Assembly: GCF_900086725.1 (NCBI RefSeq)
Contig: NZ_LT574838.1
Coordinates: 825,140 to 876,647, forward strand
Direction: 5' to 3'
Origin: Bariatricus massiliensis
Lineage (GTDB): Bacteria > Bacillota > Clostridia > Lachnospirales > Lachnospiraceae
Length of the DNA stretch: 51,508 bases
Position numbers and translations under genes: made by a program. Shown piece after piece: positions 9,156-17,733 of this stretch. Below the pieces are notes generated by a model. It saw nothing but the letters and a program-made list of their open reading frames with translations, made no database searches and had not been told where the DNA came from. Numbering within the stretch: the stretch's first letter is position 1; each line of letters opens with the position of its first letter.

Positions 9156-9421
9156 GTGTTAACGCGGTACCACCTTTGTTATGTAAAACTTCCTTCTATG
9201 CTGCCTGCTTGCCGCCGCATAATCATAGCCCTCAGTTCTCACACATCTCACAGTTCTGTAACGGAAACTACCCCGTGATATCCTACTCGCCCGTTCAGAT
9301 ATCCGGCTCAAAAGCTACCTTCTGTATCCGCATCCCGCAAGCCCTCTCCCAGCCGATGGAAGGCTCTCTCTTTCGCGGCCTAAATACATACTCCTCTTTT
9401 TCTCTGCCTTTTTCATAACTA
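9124..9421 (-). ncRNA. T-box leader (tRNA-Val-responsive riboswitch) of valS
   Basis: The minus-strand leader ends with the hallmark T-box sequence AAAGGTGGTACCGCG (complement of 9161-9176), followed by a terminator stem at 9134-9155 and a T-rich run at 9124-9133. The sequence at 9320-9420 (GAAAGAGAGAGCC, then GGGAGAGGGCTTGCGGG) looks like Stem I. A candidate specifier codon GTA (valine) lies at 9316-9318 in the context AGAAGGTAG, matching the GAA-N-codon-purine arrangement of specifier loops. Uncharged tRNA-Val should stabilise the antiterminator and allow read-through into valS. Class call is firm; the exact specifier position is inferred by eye. Confidence 0.93.
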
Positions 9422-9427
9422 ATGCTT

Positions 9428-9456
9428 ATGATAGTATCGAAATCCCGGTTTGTCAA
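9428..9456 (-). promoter_or_regulatory. Vegetative (SigA-type) promoter of the valS leader
   Basis: On the minus strand a perfect -35 TTGACA (complement of 9451-9456) and a -10 TATCAT (complement of 9428-9433) are separated by 17 bases. Transcription would begin near 9421 and run through the T-box leader. Confidence 0.88.
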
Positions 9457-9489
9457 GGAATTCATGAAATATTCATAACTTCTTAAGAG

Positions 9490-9519
9490 TTAAGGGACTG
9501 CTTTTTCGCAGTCCCTTAA
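9490..9519 (-). terminator. Terminator of the purine cluster
   Basis: A perfect 12-base-pair stem (TTAAGGGACTGC / GCAGTCCCTTAA, six-base loop) lies 22 bases after the purD stop. The T-tract on the minus strand is weak, but the stem is long and nothing else in the gap would end the operon. Confidence 0.75.
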
Positions 9520-9541
9520 TTGCCAAAAGCAACTAATTCAT

Positions 9542-10813
9542 TTACGCCTCATCAATTGCTTTCCCGATATCATTTCTCATATACTTATTCTCAAACTGAA
9601 TCCACTCCGTGGCTTTGTAAGCGTTGGCCCTCGCCTCTTTCAGCGTAGCGCCCTTAGCCGTGATGCCGAGCACGCGCCCGCCGTTGGTCACAATCTGCCC
9701 GCCGTCGAACTTCGTTCCCGCATGGAAACAGTAGTAGCCGTCATGCTTTTTAAATTCCTCGAACCCTGTAATCGGAATTCCCTTTTTATATTCCAGCGGA
9801 TACCCGTCGGATGCAAGTACAACACAGACTGCCGCATTGTCTTCGAACTCCAAATCGATCTGATCCAGTGTCCCGTCGATACAAGCTTCCACCACGTCAA
9901 TCAAGTCATTCTTCATTCTCGGCAGTACGACCTGAGCCTCAGGGTCACCGAATCTGGCATTATATTCCAGCACCTTCGGGCCTTCCTCTGTGAGCATCAG
10001 CCCAAAGAAGATAATCCCTTTGAACGGTCTTCCTTCTGCCTTCATGGCATCCACCGTCTTCTGATACACATGCTCGTTACAGAATTCTTCTACTTCCTTT
10101 GTATAGAAAGGACTGGGGGAGAAGGTCCCCATACCGCCTGTGTTCAGCCCTTGATCCCCGTCCTTCGCACGCTTGTGGTCCTGAGCGGATGTCATGGTCT
10201 TAATAGTATTTCCATCCACGAAGGAAAGTACGGATACTTCTCTTCCTGTCATAAATTCTTCGATGACCATGGTATTGCCGGACTCGCCGAACTTCTTATC
10301 CAGCATAATCGTCTTCACACCGTCTTTTGCCTCTTCCAGTGTATTACAGATGAGCACACCCTTTCCGAGAGCAAGGCCGTCCGCCTTCAGCACGATTGGG
10401 AATTTCGCTGTCTCAAGGTATTTCAACGCATCCTCTGCATTGTCAAAATTCTCATAGCCTGCAGTGGGAATATTGTACTTTTTCATCAAGTCCTTAGAAA
10501 ATGCCTTGGAACCTTCCAGTATGGCCGCATTTTTCTTTGGCCCGAAAGTACGGATGCCTGCCGCTTCCAGCTCGTCCACCAGTCCGCCCACAAGCGGGTC
10601 GTCCATTCCTACAATCGCCAGATCAATCTCTTTCTCCTTGGCAAACGCAGTAAGCTTTTCAAATTCCATCGCACCTATGGGCACACATTCTGCCAGCTCC
10701 GCAATACCCGCGTTGCCCGGCGCACAATAGATTTTTTCTACCTTGCTGCTCTTTGCCACACAATATGCGATGGCATGTTCTCTTCCGCCGCCGCCTACAA
10801 TTAATACCTTCAT
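9542..10813 (-). CDS. purD: Phosphoribosylamine--glycine ligase (GAR synthetase)
   Basis: ATP-grasp enzyme for the second step of purine synthesis: 5-phosphoribosylamine plus glycine gives GAR. At 423 residues it has the usual length. The N-terminus MKVLIVGGGGREHAIAYCV is diagnostic, followed by the ATP-grasp sequences KADGLALGKGVLI and ALNTGGMG-type GLNTGGMGTFSPSP, and by EYNARFGDPEAQVVLPR near the metal site. A GGAGGGTC ribosome binding site precedes the start, 10 bases after purN. Last gene of the purE-purM-purN-purD run. Confidence 0.97.
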   Translation of the reverse strand: MKVLIVGGGGREHAIAYCVAKSSKVEKIYCAPGNAGIAELAECVPIGAMEFEKLTAFAKEKEIDLAIVGMDDPLVGGLVDELEAAGIRTFGPKKNAAILEGSKAFSKDLMKKYNIPTAGYENFDNAEDALKYLETAKFPIVLKADGLALGKGVLICNTLEEAKDGVKTIMLDKKFGESGNTMVIEEFMTGREVSVLSFVDGNTIKTMTSAQDHKRAKDGDQGLNTGGMGTFSPSPFYTKEVEEFCNEHVYQKTVDAMKAEGRPFKGIIFFGLMLTEEGPKVLEYNARFGDPEAQVVLPRMKNDLIDVVEACIDGTLDQIDLEFEDNAAVCVVLASDGYPLEYKKGIPITGFEEFKKHDGYYCFHAGTKFDGGQIVTNGGRVLGITAKGATLKEARANAYKATEWIQFENKYMRNDIGKAIDEA

Positions 10814-10823
10814 TGAGACCCTC

Positions 10824-11450
10824 CTATTCGCACACTACTGTCTGTCCGTCTTCCACCTTAACTTTACCATTGGCAATCAAATCTATGGCTCGGGGAAGAA
10901 TCTTCCACTCTGCCTGTTCCATCACCCGCTGCTGAAGTGTCTTAGGCGTATCCTGCGCCTCCACTTCCACCGATTTCTGGAGAAGAATCGGCCCTGTATC
11001 CGTTCCCTCATCCACGAAGTGAACCGTAGCGCCTGTAACCTTTACTCCGCGTGCAAGTGCCGCCTCATGTACCTTCAATCCATAATACCCTGTGCCGCAG
11101 AAAGAAGGAATCAAGGACGGATGAACATTGATAATCCGGTTACAGTACTTTGCTATCATCGCTTCCGGTATCACTACCAAAAAACCAGCCAGCACAATTA
11201 AATCCGGCGCAAACGCATCTATCTGTTCCAGAAATACCCGGTTAAAATTATCTCTGGATTCAAAATCTTTCGGTGAAACGCACTGCGCCGGAATTCCATG
11301 CCCTGCGGCACGCTCCAACGCATATGCATTCTTATTATTGCTGATTACCCCAACGACTTCTGTATTGGTAATCCTTCCGGCATCCACCGCATCCAGTATC
11401 GCCTGCAGATTCGTACCACCGCCGGATACGAGAACTACGACTCTTAACAT
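10824..11450 (-). CDS. purN: Phosphoribosylglycinamide formyltransferase
   Basis: Transfers a formyl group from 10-formyltetrahydrofolate to GAR, the third step of purine synthesis. The 208-residue protein starts MLRVVVLVSGGGTNLQAIL, has the catalytic NVHPSLIPSF segment and the downstream FVDEGTDTGPIL motif carrying the conserved aspartate. Its start overlaps the purM stop by seven bases, consistent with translational coupling. The folate-dependent PurN rather than the formate-dependent PurT route is therefore encoded here. Confidence 0.97.
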   Translation of the reverse strand: MLRVVVLVSGGGTNLQAILDAVDAGRITNTEVVGVISNNKNAYALERAAGHGIPAQCVSPKDFESRDNFNRVFLEQIDAFAPDLIVLAGFLVVIPEAMIAKYCNRIINVHPSLIPSFCGTGYYGLKVHEAALARGVKVTGATVHFVDEGTDTGPILLQKSVEVEAQDTPKTLQQRVMEQAEWKILPRAIDLIANGKVKVEDGQTVVCE

Positions 11451-12469
11451 ACTGTTACCCCTTTGTCTCCGGCCTCTACATATCCTACCACATAAGGTTC
11501 TTCTCCGGCTTCTTTGATGGCCTGCATAGTGGCATCTACATCCTTTTCATCCACCGCCACAACCATGCCAAGCCCCATGTTGAAGGTATTGTACATTGCT
11601 GTTTCTTCCACATCACCGTCTTCGGCAAGCATGTGGAAAATCGGAGGAATCGGATAGCTGTCTTTTTTCACTACCGCGTGTGTTCCATCTTTCAGCATAC
11701 GCGGAATATTTTCATAAAAACCACCGCCGGTGATGTGGCTGCATGCCTTAATCTTGACACCAGCTTCTTTTACGCTGCGGAGTGCCTTGACATAAATCTT
11801 TGTCGGAGCCAAGAGCGCATCTCCCAGAGTAGTTCCCAGACATTCATATTCTGCATTGAGCACTTCCGGTTTCATATTGAATACTTTTCTTACCAGTGAA
11901 AATCCATTGCTGTGTACCCCTGAGGAAGCCATACCAATCAATATATCTCCCGGCTTTAAATCCTTCCCGGTGATTAAATCCTTCTCATCCACAATCCCTA
12001 CCGCAAAACCGGCAAGATCATATTCATCTGTCGGATAGAATCCCGGCATCTCAGCAGTCTCTCCGCCAATCAGCGCACAGCCTGACTGCTTACATCCCTC
12101 TGCCACACCGCTCACGATGGTAGCGATTTTCTCCGGCTCATTCTTGCCGCATGCTATGTAATCAAGGAAAAACAAAGGCTCTCCACCTGCGCAGGCAATG
12201 TCGTTCACACACATTGCGACACAGTCGATTCCGATGGTGTCATGTCTGTCCAAAAGGAATGCCAGCTTAAGCTTTGTACCCACTCCGTCTGTCCCTGACA
12301 CAAGTGTCGGTTTCTCCATATTTTTAAATTTCTCCATAGAGAAGGCTCCTGAAAAACCTCCGATATTCGTGAGGACCTCTTCCCTCATGGTCTGCTGAAT
12401 ATGTTTTTTCATCAACTCCACTGACTTGTAACCTGCTTCAATGTCTACGCCCGCGTTCTTATAATCCAT
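11444..12469 (-). CDS. purM: Phosphoribosylformylglycinamidine cyclo-ligase (AIR synthetase)
   Basis: ATP-dependent ring closure of FGAM to AIR, the fifth step of purine synthesis. The 341-residue protein has the family signatures VSGTDGVGTKLKLAFLL, ALIGGETAEMPGFY and CSHITGGGFYENIPRML. It starts MDYKNAGVDIEAGYKSVELM, as in other PurM proteins. It sits between purE and purN in the same direction. Confidence 0.97.
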   Translation of the reverse strand: MDYKNAGVDIEAGYKSVELMKKHIQQTMREEVLTNIGGFSGAFSMEKFKNMEKPTLVSGTDGVGTKLKLAFLLDRHDTIGIDCVAMCVNDIACAGGEPLFFLDYIACGKNEPEKIATIVSGVAEGCKQSGCALIGGETAEMPGFYPTDEYDLAGFAVGIVDEKDLITGKDLKPGDILIGMASSGVHSNGFSLVRKVFNMKPEVLNAEYECLGTTLGDALLAPTKIYVKALRSVKEAGVKIKACSHITGGGFYENIPRMLKDGTHAVVKKDSYPIPPIFHMLAEDGDVEETAMYNTFNMGLGMVVAVDEKDVDATMQAIKEAGEEPYVVGYVEAGDKGVTVC

Positions 12470-12495
12470 CTCATATCCTCCGTGAATGTACTTAT

Positions 12496-13008
12496 CTACA
12501 TCTGTTTTAAATATTCCTTATGTCCCAGCTCACTTAACTTGTCGGCCTTTTTCTGCACAGTGTCTTTCATTTCCGCAGAATAGTCCTTTAATCTTGCAAG
12601 CACCTCAGCATCTGAAGTCGCAAGAATTTTGGCTGCAAGAATCGCCGCGTTGGCTCCGCCGTCAACCGCAACCGTAGCGACCGGAATCCCCGGCGGCATC
12701 TGAACGATAGACAACAGTGCATCCATCCCATCCATGTTCTTGCCGGACATCGGAATTCCGATTACCGGCATCGGGAAGATTGCCGCACACATTCCAGGAA
12801 GATGCGCAGCCATTCCCGCTCCTGCGATGATAACCTTAAATCCCTTTGCTTCTGCTGATTTTGCATAGTCAAAGAACACATCCGGCATACGATGCGCCGA
12901 GATAATTGTCATCTCATAATCGATTCCGAACTTCTCCAACATGTCGGCAGCCTTGCTCATAATCTTCATGTCTGAGTCACTGCCCATTACAATTCCCACT
13001 TTTGGCAT
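12496..13008 (-). CDS. purE: N5-carboxyaminoimidazole ribonucleotide mutase
   Basis: Class I PurE converting N5-CAIR to CAIR. The protein has 170 residues, with the diagnostic MGSDSD near the N-terminus, SAHRMPD, and AGAGMAAHLPGM, and a HR-containing active site. An AAAAGGAGATTTAATT ribosome binding region precedes the start. It is the first gene of the cluster after the M29 aminopeptidase gene. The 73-base gap upstream holds an eight-base-pair AT-only inverted repeat (TATTTATT / AATAAATA) but no promoter I can defend. purK, purF, purH and purL are not in this window. Confidence 0.96.
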   Translation of the reverse strand: MPKVGIVMGSDSDMKIMSKAADMLEKFGIDYEMTIISAHRMPDVFFDYAKSAEAKGFKVIIAGAGMAAHLPGMCAAIFPMPVIGIPMSGKNMDGMDALLSIVQMPPGIPVATVAVDGGANAAILAAKILATSDAEVLARLKDYSAEMKDTVQKKADKLSELGHKEYLKQM

Positions 13009-13081
13009 AATTAAATCTCCTTTTCTTATTTATTAGTATGATGAATAAATAGCTCTCCACTTATAAGATATTTTACTAAGT

Positions 13082-15127
13082 CTATTGAATGATGTCAAGC
13101 GGTTCATTCAAAATTTCCGTCCCTTCAAGTACGAACCGGCCCTCCCTGATAATCTCCGTCTCAACTCCGTCTTCCGTAAAGACACTGATTTTCCCAAGCT
13201 CATCATACGGAATCGTGATATCTGTATGGCATTGGAAATAAGCTTTTTCCAGATTCTCCCTTCTATTTAGGGAGATACTGTTATCTTTGGCGACAATCTC
13301 TTTACCGTCAGGGTTGAACACCTTGATATCCTCAGCCCAGCTGTAGCATGTGTCACCCACCGCAAAGTGTGGTCCCATTTTTTCCGCTATCAAGATAGTA
13401 AACTTGTCTGCTATATTATATTTTTTAGCCGCGGCATACGCTGTAGTGTTGGTGCCTATGGCAAATTCTCCCATGGGGAGTGTGGCATGATTGTGCAGGA
13501 TGTTATCTGACACATATTTTTTGTTCTCCTCGTCCCTCTCAAAATTGCCGCAGGTGTACTCAGTTATCATTCCGTCTTTAAATTGGATTTCCAGCTCATA
13601 GTACGGAAGCTCATGGAGAAATACCTGACTCACGAAGAGCGTTCCTTCCGTTCCTTCCAGCACCGGTGAGGTAAACACTTCGCCGACCGGAATATTCACG
13701 TCCGCCACACAGTTTTCGAATTTTGTCTCTTTTGCCGCGTCATTCAGCGGGTGCAGCTTCACCTTTAAGTCAGTCTTATTACCGTTCGCCCCAACAATGT
13801 GAACATAATCCCCCTTGTCGAGCGCGTCGATGATAGTCTGCTGCACGCCCTCGTACAATTTATAATCCAGCGTATTGATGCGTATCGTCTCGTCAAATAT
13901 CTCGGCGAACTGTTCTCCGATTTCCGGCACCGGCCAAGAAATGATAGTAAAGCTTCTCTCCTCACCTTTGATATATTGATTGGTGAGTTGTCCGGCTCTT
14001 GCATTCATCGAAAGAAGCAGCTCTTCCTGCTTCTCTGTCAGGTGTATTGCCTCTTTTTTCACCTTGGGAGCAAAGGGCTTTTCCCCAAATACTTCCATGA
14101 CGGCCGGCCCTGCAAACCCGGCGGCCATCTCCTTGTTCTGCTCCAGCACTGTGTGCATCACTTCCAGCTTGCGCTCCACGAACTGCTTGTCGAGGAACAG
14201 CCCCATGTCGTCCTTGTGGTCGTAATCATACTGCTTATTCACAACCGCGCCGTAATAACCGTTCTTAGCCTGACGCGGCCTCGTGACCGCACTGAGGGCA
14301 GAGCGGTAAATGGTAGGCCGAAGCCCCATCTTCTCAAAGTTCTCTATTGCCTTTTTTACCACTCTCTCAAAGCCAAGGACGAACCGGATATTGACGGTAG
14401 TTTTCTTGGATAAATCCTTACCGGTATTCACAAATCCAATCCGGTACCCTTCTGTAAAAGTATCCGCCATCTTATCGATGGTCTCCTGCGGAAGCGTGTT
14501 CAGATACTCTGCGGTCTTCCGCTCATTGTCACTGATATATTCTCCCATGCGGTACAGATAACGGATATCGGATAAGTCCGACGTCATAATCATTTTCGCC
14601 GCAAAGTCACAATAATCCGGGTCTATCTGCTCCCTGATTCTGTCGGCCGCAAAAACATCACAGTAATCGCTTGCATACCAGTAAAATATACTTTTCAGGC
14701 TGTCCAAGGAAGGTTCCTCTTCCTCCTCAAATTTGTTGTAGACTTCAATGAACAATTCATTTCCTATGGTAAGATAGTCATCCCTCTGTTCATACACATA
14801 GGCCAAATCCCCCCGCAGCTCAGTATACAGCGCGCTTAAGAACGCGCCCGTTCTCTCGCCCAGCACACGGACTGCATAAGCCGGATTGGCATAGGACGTA
14901 TCATAATAGGCCGGCAGCACATCATGATAAAGCGCATCCATCTCAAGCTCAAGCTTTTCAACAGAGGCTGTCCTGCGCACAGCCGTATTCAGGCTGTCTT
15001 TGACATCATGAATGCGGAGCAGGAAGTCTGCAACCGTCCGAAAATAAGAGCGGTATGGTTCTTTCACCGTCTCTTCGTCCATAATTTTTATAATCCGCTC
15101 CAGCGTTAGATAGTATCGTTCTTCCAT
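13082..15127 (-). CDS. M29-type aminopeptidase with long N-terminal extension
   Basis: The C-terminal half of this 681-residue protein resembles M29 (aminopeptidase T/AmpS) metallopeptidases. It carries ADVNIPVGEVFTSPVLEGT (glutamate ligand), LPMGEFAIGTNT, MGPHFAVGDTCYSWAED (histidine) and AYFQCHTDITI (His-x-Asp), the expected series of metal ligands. M29 enzymes are usually about 370-420 residues; here roughly 280 extra residues precede the catalytic part and form an acidic, mainly helical region with no recognised domain. The start at 15127 has an AGGGGG ribosome binding site and overlaps the previous stop as TAATG; an in-frame extension to 15202 lacks one and lies inside the preceding gene. 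Probably a cytoplasmic exopeptidase; substrate unknown. Confidence 0.85.
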   Translation of the reverse strand: MEERYYLTLERIIKIMDEETVKEPYRSYFRTVADFLLRIHDVKDSLNTAVRRTASVEKLELEMDALYHDVLPAYYDTSYANPAYAVRVLGERTGAFLSALYTELRGDLAYVYEQRDDYLTIGNELFIEVYNKFEEEEEPSLDSLKSIFYWYASDYCDVFAADRIREQIDPDYCDFAAKMIMTSDLSDIRYLYRMGEYISDNERKTAEYLNTLPQETIDKMADTFTEGYRIGFVNTGKDLSKKTTVNIRFVLGFERVVKKAIENFEKMGLRPTIYRSALSAVTRPRQAKNGYYGAVVNKQYDYDHKDDMGLFLDKQFVERKLEVMHTVLEQNKEMAAGFAGPAVMEVFGEKPFAPKVKKEAIHLTEKQEELLLSMNARAGQLTNQYIKGEERSFTIISWPVPEIGEQFAEIFDETIRINTLDYKLYEGVQQTIIDALDKGDYVHIVGANGNKTDLKVKLHPLNDAAKETKFENCVADVNIPVGEVFTSPVLEGTEGTLFVSQVFLHELPYYELEIQFKDGMITEYTCGNFERDEENKKYVSDNILHNHATLPMGEFAIGTNTTAYAAAKKYNIADKFTILIAEKMGPHFAVGDTCYSWAEDIKVFNPDGKEIVAKDNSISLNRRENLEKAYFQCHTDITIPYDELGKISVFTEDGVETEIIREGRFVLEGTEILNEPLDIIQ

Positions 15128-15501
15128 TAAACAATCCCCCTTATAAATGTTGCGATGAGGCAGAGGAGAACCATTCCATTCACCCCTATTCCTACCTTGC
15201 ATGTTATATAGTTTTTATCTCGCTCCCGGAATCCCCGGACTGCAGTCACAAGACCAATCCATGCAATAATCACCGCAAACAGGCCAAAGCTTCCTATTAT
15301 CGCCTGAGATTGTCCCTTATGTAAAAACGATGTCAAAATTAGGGCAATAAAAAGAATTGCCACAACCGCCGACAGAACACAGGCCATTATCCCTTTTTTG
15401 GAATGTTTTAATTTCGCCTGTCCATATTTTCTATTCCCTCGCTTCTTCCGCTCTTTATCTCTTTCGCGAGCCCGCTCTTTTTCCCGCCCGATTCGCATCA
15501 T
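15127..15501 (-). CDS. Small multi-pass membrane protein (DUF6142-like)
   Basis: A 124-residue protein with a highly charged N-terminus (REKERARERDKERKKRGNRK), then three hydrophobic segments at about 38-60, 67-88 and 104-123. It resembles small Clostridia membrane proteins annotated DUF6142; that family name is my recollection and unverified. The start has AAGGAG and overlaps the end of the VanZ-like gene by 47 bases in another frame; its stop shares TAATG with the aminopeptidase start. Translational coupling of the three genes is likely. Function unknown. Confidence 0.75.
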   Translation of the reverse strand: MMRIGREKERARERDKERKKRGNRKYGQAKLKHSKKGIMACVLSAVVAILFIALILTSFLHKGQSQAIIGSFGLFAVIIAWIGLVTAVRGFRERDKNYITCKVGIGVNGMVLLCLIATFIRGIV

Positions 15502-15946
15502 GCCATCTCCTTATTGTGTTGCAGATTACAAAAAATATATATCCAATCACACCGCCTATGGTGTTCAATAATAAATCGTCCACATCAAAACTTCCCACTT
15601 TGGTAAATAACTGGAACGTTTCCACCAAAAGGCTCAGCCCAAAACTGTAGAACAATGTGAGAAAAAAACTCCGGTAGCGGCTTGCCATCGGCATAAAAAA
15701 ACCGAAAGGCATAAAAATCAGGACATTGCCGAACAAATTGGCAAACGATACCCAGCCAAGCTGCTCCCGGTAAATCCAAAATCTTTTAATCTCCTTAAAT
15801 AGTACAAGATTATAGTGATACTCGTTCATTCCTCCGGTTCGTCCATACCAGTCGGAAAATATAAGAAAATACAACAAAAACCCAATATAAAGTATAAATA
15901 ATATTTTCCCCAGCATCCGGACTCGTTTTCTATTCTTAGCCTTCAA
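15455..15946 (-). CDS. VanZ family membrane protein
   Basis: A 163-residue integral membrane protein with the VanZ-like pattern: hydrophobic start (ILFILYIGFLLYFLIF), the segment NLFGNVLIFMPFGFFMP, a transmembrane SFGLSLLVETFQL and the DVDDLLLNTIGGVIGYIFF signature. VanZ proteins are associated with glycopeptide (teicoplanin) tolerance, but most chromosomal homologues have no known role. Initiation appears to use a TTG at 15946 downstream of AGGAAGG; an ATG ten codons later (15916) is the alternative. It follows the 50-residue membrane peptide by 15 bases and may be in the pyrE transcript. Confidence 0.85.
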   Translation of the reverse strand: MKAKNRKRVRMLGKILFILYIGFLLYFLIFSDWYGRTGGMNEYHYNLVLFKEIKRFWIYREQLGWVSFANLFGNVLIFMPFGFFMPMASRYRSFFLTLFYSFGLSLLVETFQLFTKVGSFDVDDLLLNTIGGVIGYIFFVICNTIRRWHDANRAGKRAGSRKR

Positions 15947-15961
15947 ATCAGAGCATCCTTC

Positions 15962-16114
15962 CTAAAATGTCAAACCTCTTTTTGCCCGGAACAGGCGTCC
16001 CCCGCTCACAAGCAAAATTACCCCCGAAGCAATCCCCATAATTATCAGGACAATTCCAATTGTTATATTGGCCGCCCCAGCATTTCCCATCGCTTTGTAT
16101 GCTTTTTCCGTCAC
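15962..16114 (-). CDS. Small single-pass membrane protein (50 residues)
   Basis: The frame opens at GTG (16114) seven bases after AGGAGG and encodes a peptide with one hydrophobic helix, ANITIGIVLIIMGIASGVIL followed by LVSGG, then a basic tail GRLFRAKRGLTF. It lies 12 bases after pyrE and 15 bases before the VanZ-like gene. The strong ribosome binding site, single transmembrane helix and positive-inside tail support a real small membrane protein. No known family is recognised. Confidence 0.75.
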   Translation of the reverse strand: MTEKAYKAMGNAGAANITIGIVLIIMGIASGVILLVSGGRLFRAKRGLTF

Positions 16115-16126
16115 TTGAAATCCTCC

Positions 16127-16804
16127 TTATTTTACGCCATATTCTTTATAATATGCGTCGATTGCCGATTTAATTGTGTCATCAATCACAATTTCTCCGT
16201 TACATGGCTTGTTATAGAGATGTTCAACAACCTCATCCATAGTCACGATTGCATTGGCATCAAATCCATAGAGCTCTTTGATTTCATCAAGGGCACTTTT
16301 TTCTCCGCCTTTTCCTACTTCCATACGGTTCAGTGAAACAATCAGACCCTTCACTTCCACATCCGCCTGTGCTTTGATAATCGGAAAAGTCTCCTCGATT
16401 GACTTTCCGGATGTGGTAACGTCCTCGATAATCACGACACGGTCTCCGTCACAGAGCTTGCTTCCCAGAAGGATTCCGGTATCGCCATGATCCTTGACTT
16501 CCTTCCGGTTAGAGCAGTACCGGATATCCACTCCGTACAGCTCGCTGATTGCCATCGTGGTGGCAACGCTGAGCGGGATGCCCTTATAGGCCGGCCCGAA
16601 CAGCACATCAAAATCGAGCCCATAGTTGTCATGGATTGCTTTGGCATAGTATTCGCCCAGCCTGCGGAGCTGCGTGCCTGTCACATAAGCGCCCGCGTTC
16701 ATGAAGAACGGTGATTTTCTTCCACTCTTCAGTGTAAACTCCCCGAATTTGAGCACGTTGCTCTCTACCATAAATTCAATAAATTCCTGCTTGTAAGCTT
16801 CCAT
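16127..16804 (-). CDS. pyrE: Orotate phosphoribosyltransferase
   Basis: Type I phosphoribosyltransferase joining orotate to PRPP to make OMP. The 225-residue product has FGEFTLKSGRKSPFFMNAG at the N-terminus, the VLFGPAYKGIPLSV loop, and the PRPP-binding signature RVVIIEDVTTSGKSI. It begins MEAYKQEFIEFMVESNVLKF, usual for clostridial PyrE. Last pyrimidine gene of the pyrC-F-K-D-E run, 26 bases after pyrD. Confidence 0.97.
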   Translation of the reverse strand: MEAYKQEFIEFMVESNVLKFGEFTLKSGRKSPFFMNAGAYVTGTQLRRLGEYYAKAIHDNYGLDFDVLFGPAYKGIPLSVATTMAISELYGVDIRYCSNRKEVKDHGDTGILLGSKLCDGDRVVIIEDVTTSGKSIEETFPIIKAQADVEVKGLIVSLNRMEVGKGGEKSALDEIKELYGFDANAIVTMDEVVEHLYNKPCNGEIVIDDTIKSAIDAYYKEYGVK

Positions 16805-16830
16805 TTTGTTCTTCTCCTTATCCCATACTG

Positions 16831-17733
16831 TTATTTGACCAGACCAACCATATCCTTCATCTGTTCGAATCCTTGGCGCTCCATATATTCTGCGATTCCG
16901 TCCACCACTTCCATCGTCACTGCCGGATTGTGGAAATTAGCCGTCCCCACGGACACCGCGCTGGCACCAGCCAGAATCATCTCAATCGCATCCTCAGCAC
17001 TGGCAATCCCGCCCATGCCGATAATCGGAACTTTGACCGCATTCGCCGCCTCATACACCATGCGCACCGCAATCGGGTGGATGGCCGGGCCCGACACACC
17101 TCCGGTCTTATTCGCAAGCACAAATGCCTTTCGGTTGATATCTATCTTCATTCCGGTCAAGGTGTTGATCAAGGATACCGCATCGGCTCCCCCTGCCTCG
17201 ACCGCCTTAGCCATTTCCCCAATGCTGGTGACATTAGGGCTTAATTTCATAATGACAGGCTGCTTGGCATAGCGCTTGACCGCTTTGGTAATCTCTTCCG
17301 CCGCCTGTGGGTTCTGTCCAAAGGCGATGCCGCCCTCTTTAACATTTGGACAGGAAATATTGATTTCCAGCATATCCACATCTTCATCCGCCAGACGCTC
17401 TACCACCTCGCAGTAATCCTCCGCGGACTTGCCGCACACATTTACAATAATCTTTGTATCGTAAGCTTTGAGAAACGGAATGTCCCTCTCACAGAACAAA
17501 TCAATCCCCGGATTCTGAAGACCCACCGCGTTCATCATGCCGCCGTAAGTCTCTGCCACCCTAGGCGTGGGATTCCCGGCCCAAGGTATATTGGCAACTC
17601 CCTTTGTAGTCACCGCTCCCAGCTTATTCAAATCTACGTATTCCGAAAATTCCGCGCCGGAGCCGAAGGTCCCTGAGGCAACCGTCACAGGATTCTTCCA
17701 CTCAACACCGGCAATATTCACCTTCATGTTCAT
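16831..17733 (-). CDS. pyrD: Dihydroorotate dehydrogenase B, catalytic subunit
   Basis: FMN enzyme oxidising dihydroorotate to orotate, type 1B, working with PyrK and NAD. The 300-residue protein shows VASGTFGSGAEFSEY, the catalytic cysteine in NISCPNVKEGG, the FMN segment MKLSPNVTSIGEMAKA and IIGMGGIASAEDAIEMI. The start at 17733 follows GGAGGTGG and shares TGATG with the pyrK stop. Use of NAD through PyrK rather than fumarate or quinone fits an anaerobic Firmicute. Confidence 0.97.
   Translation of the reverse strand: MNMKVNIAGVEWKNPVTVASGTFGSGAEFSEYVDLNKLGAVTTKGVANIPWAGNPTPRVAETYGGMMNAVGLQNPGIDLFCERDIPFLKAYDTKIIVNVCGKSAEDYCEVVERLADEDVDMLEINISCPNVKEGGIAFGQNPQAAEEITKAVKRYAKQPVIMKLSPNVTSIGEMAKAVEAGGADAVSLINTLTGMKIDINRKAFVLANKTGGVSGPAIHPIAVRMVYEAANAVKVPIIGMGGIASAEDAIEMILAGASAVSVGTANFHNPAVTMEVVDGIAEYMERQGFEQMKDMVGLVK

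Noticed and set aside
9722..10804. A 360-residue plus-strand open frame opposite purD
   Set aside because: It mirrors a complete GAR synthetase gene and shows no protein family features.
13009..13081. AT-only inverted repeat before purE as a purine riboswitch or regulator site
   Set aside because: The gap is only 73 bases, and no riboswitch core sequence or terminator stem is present.
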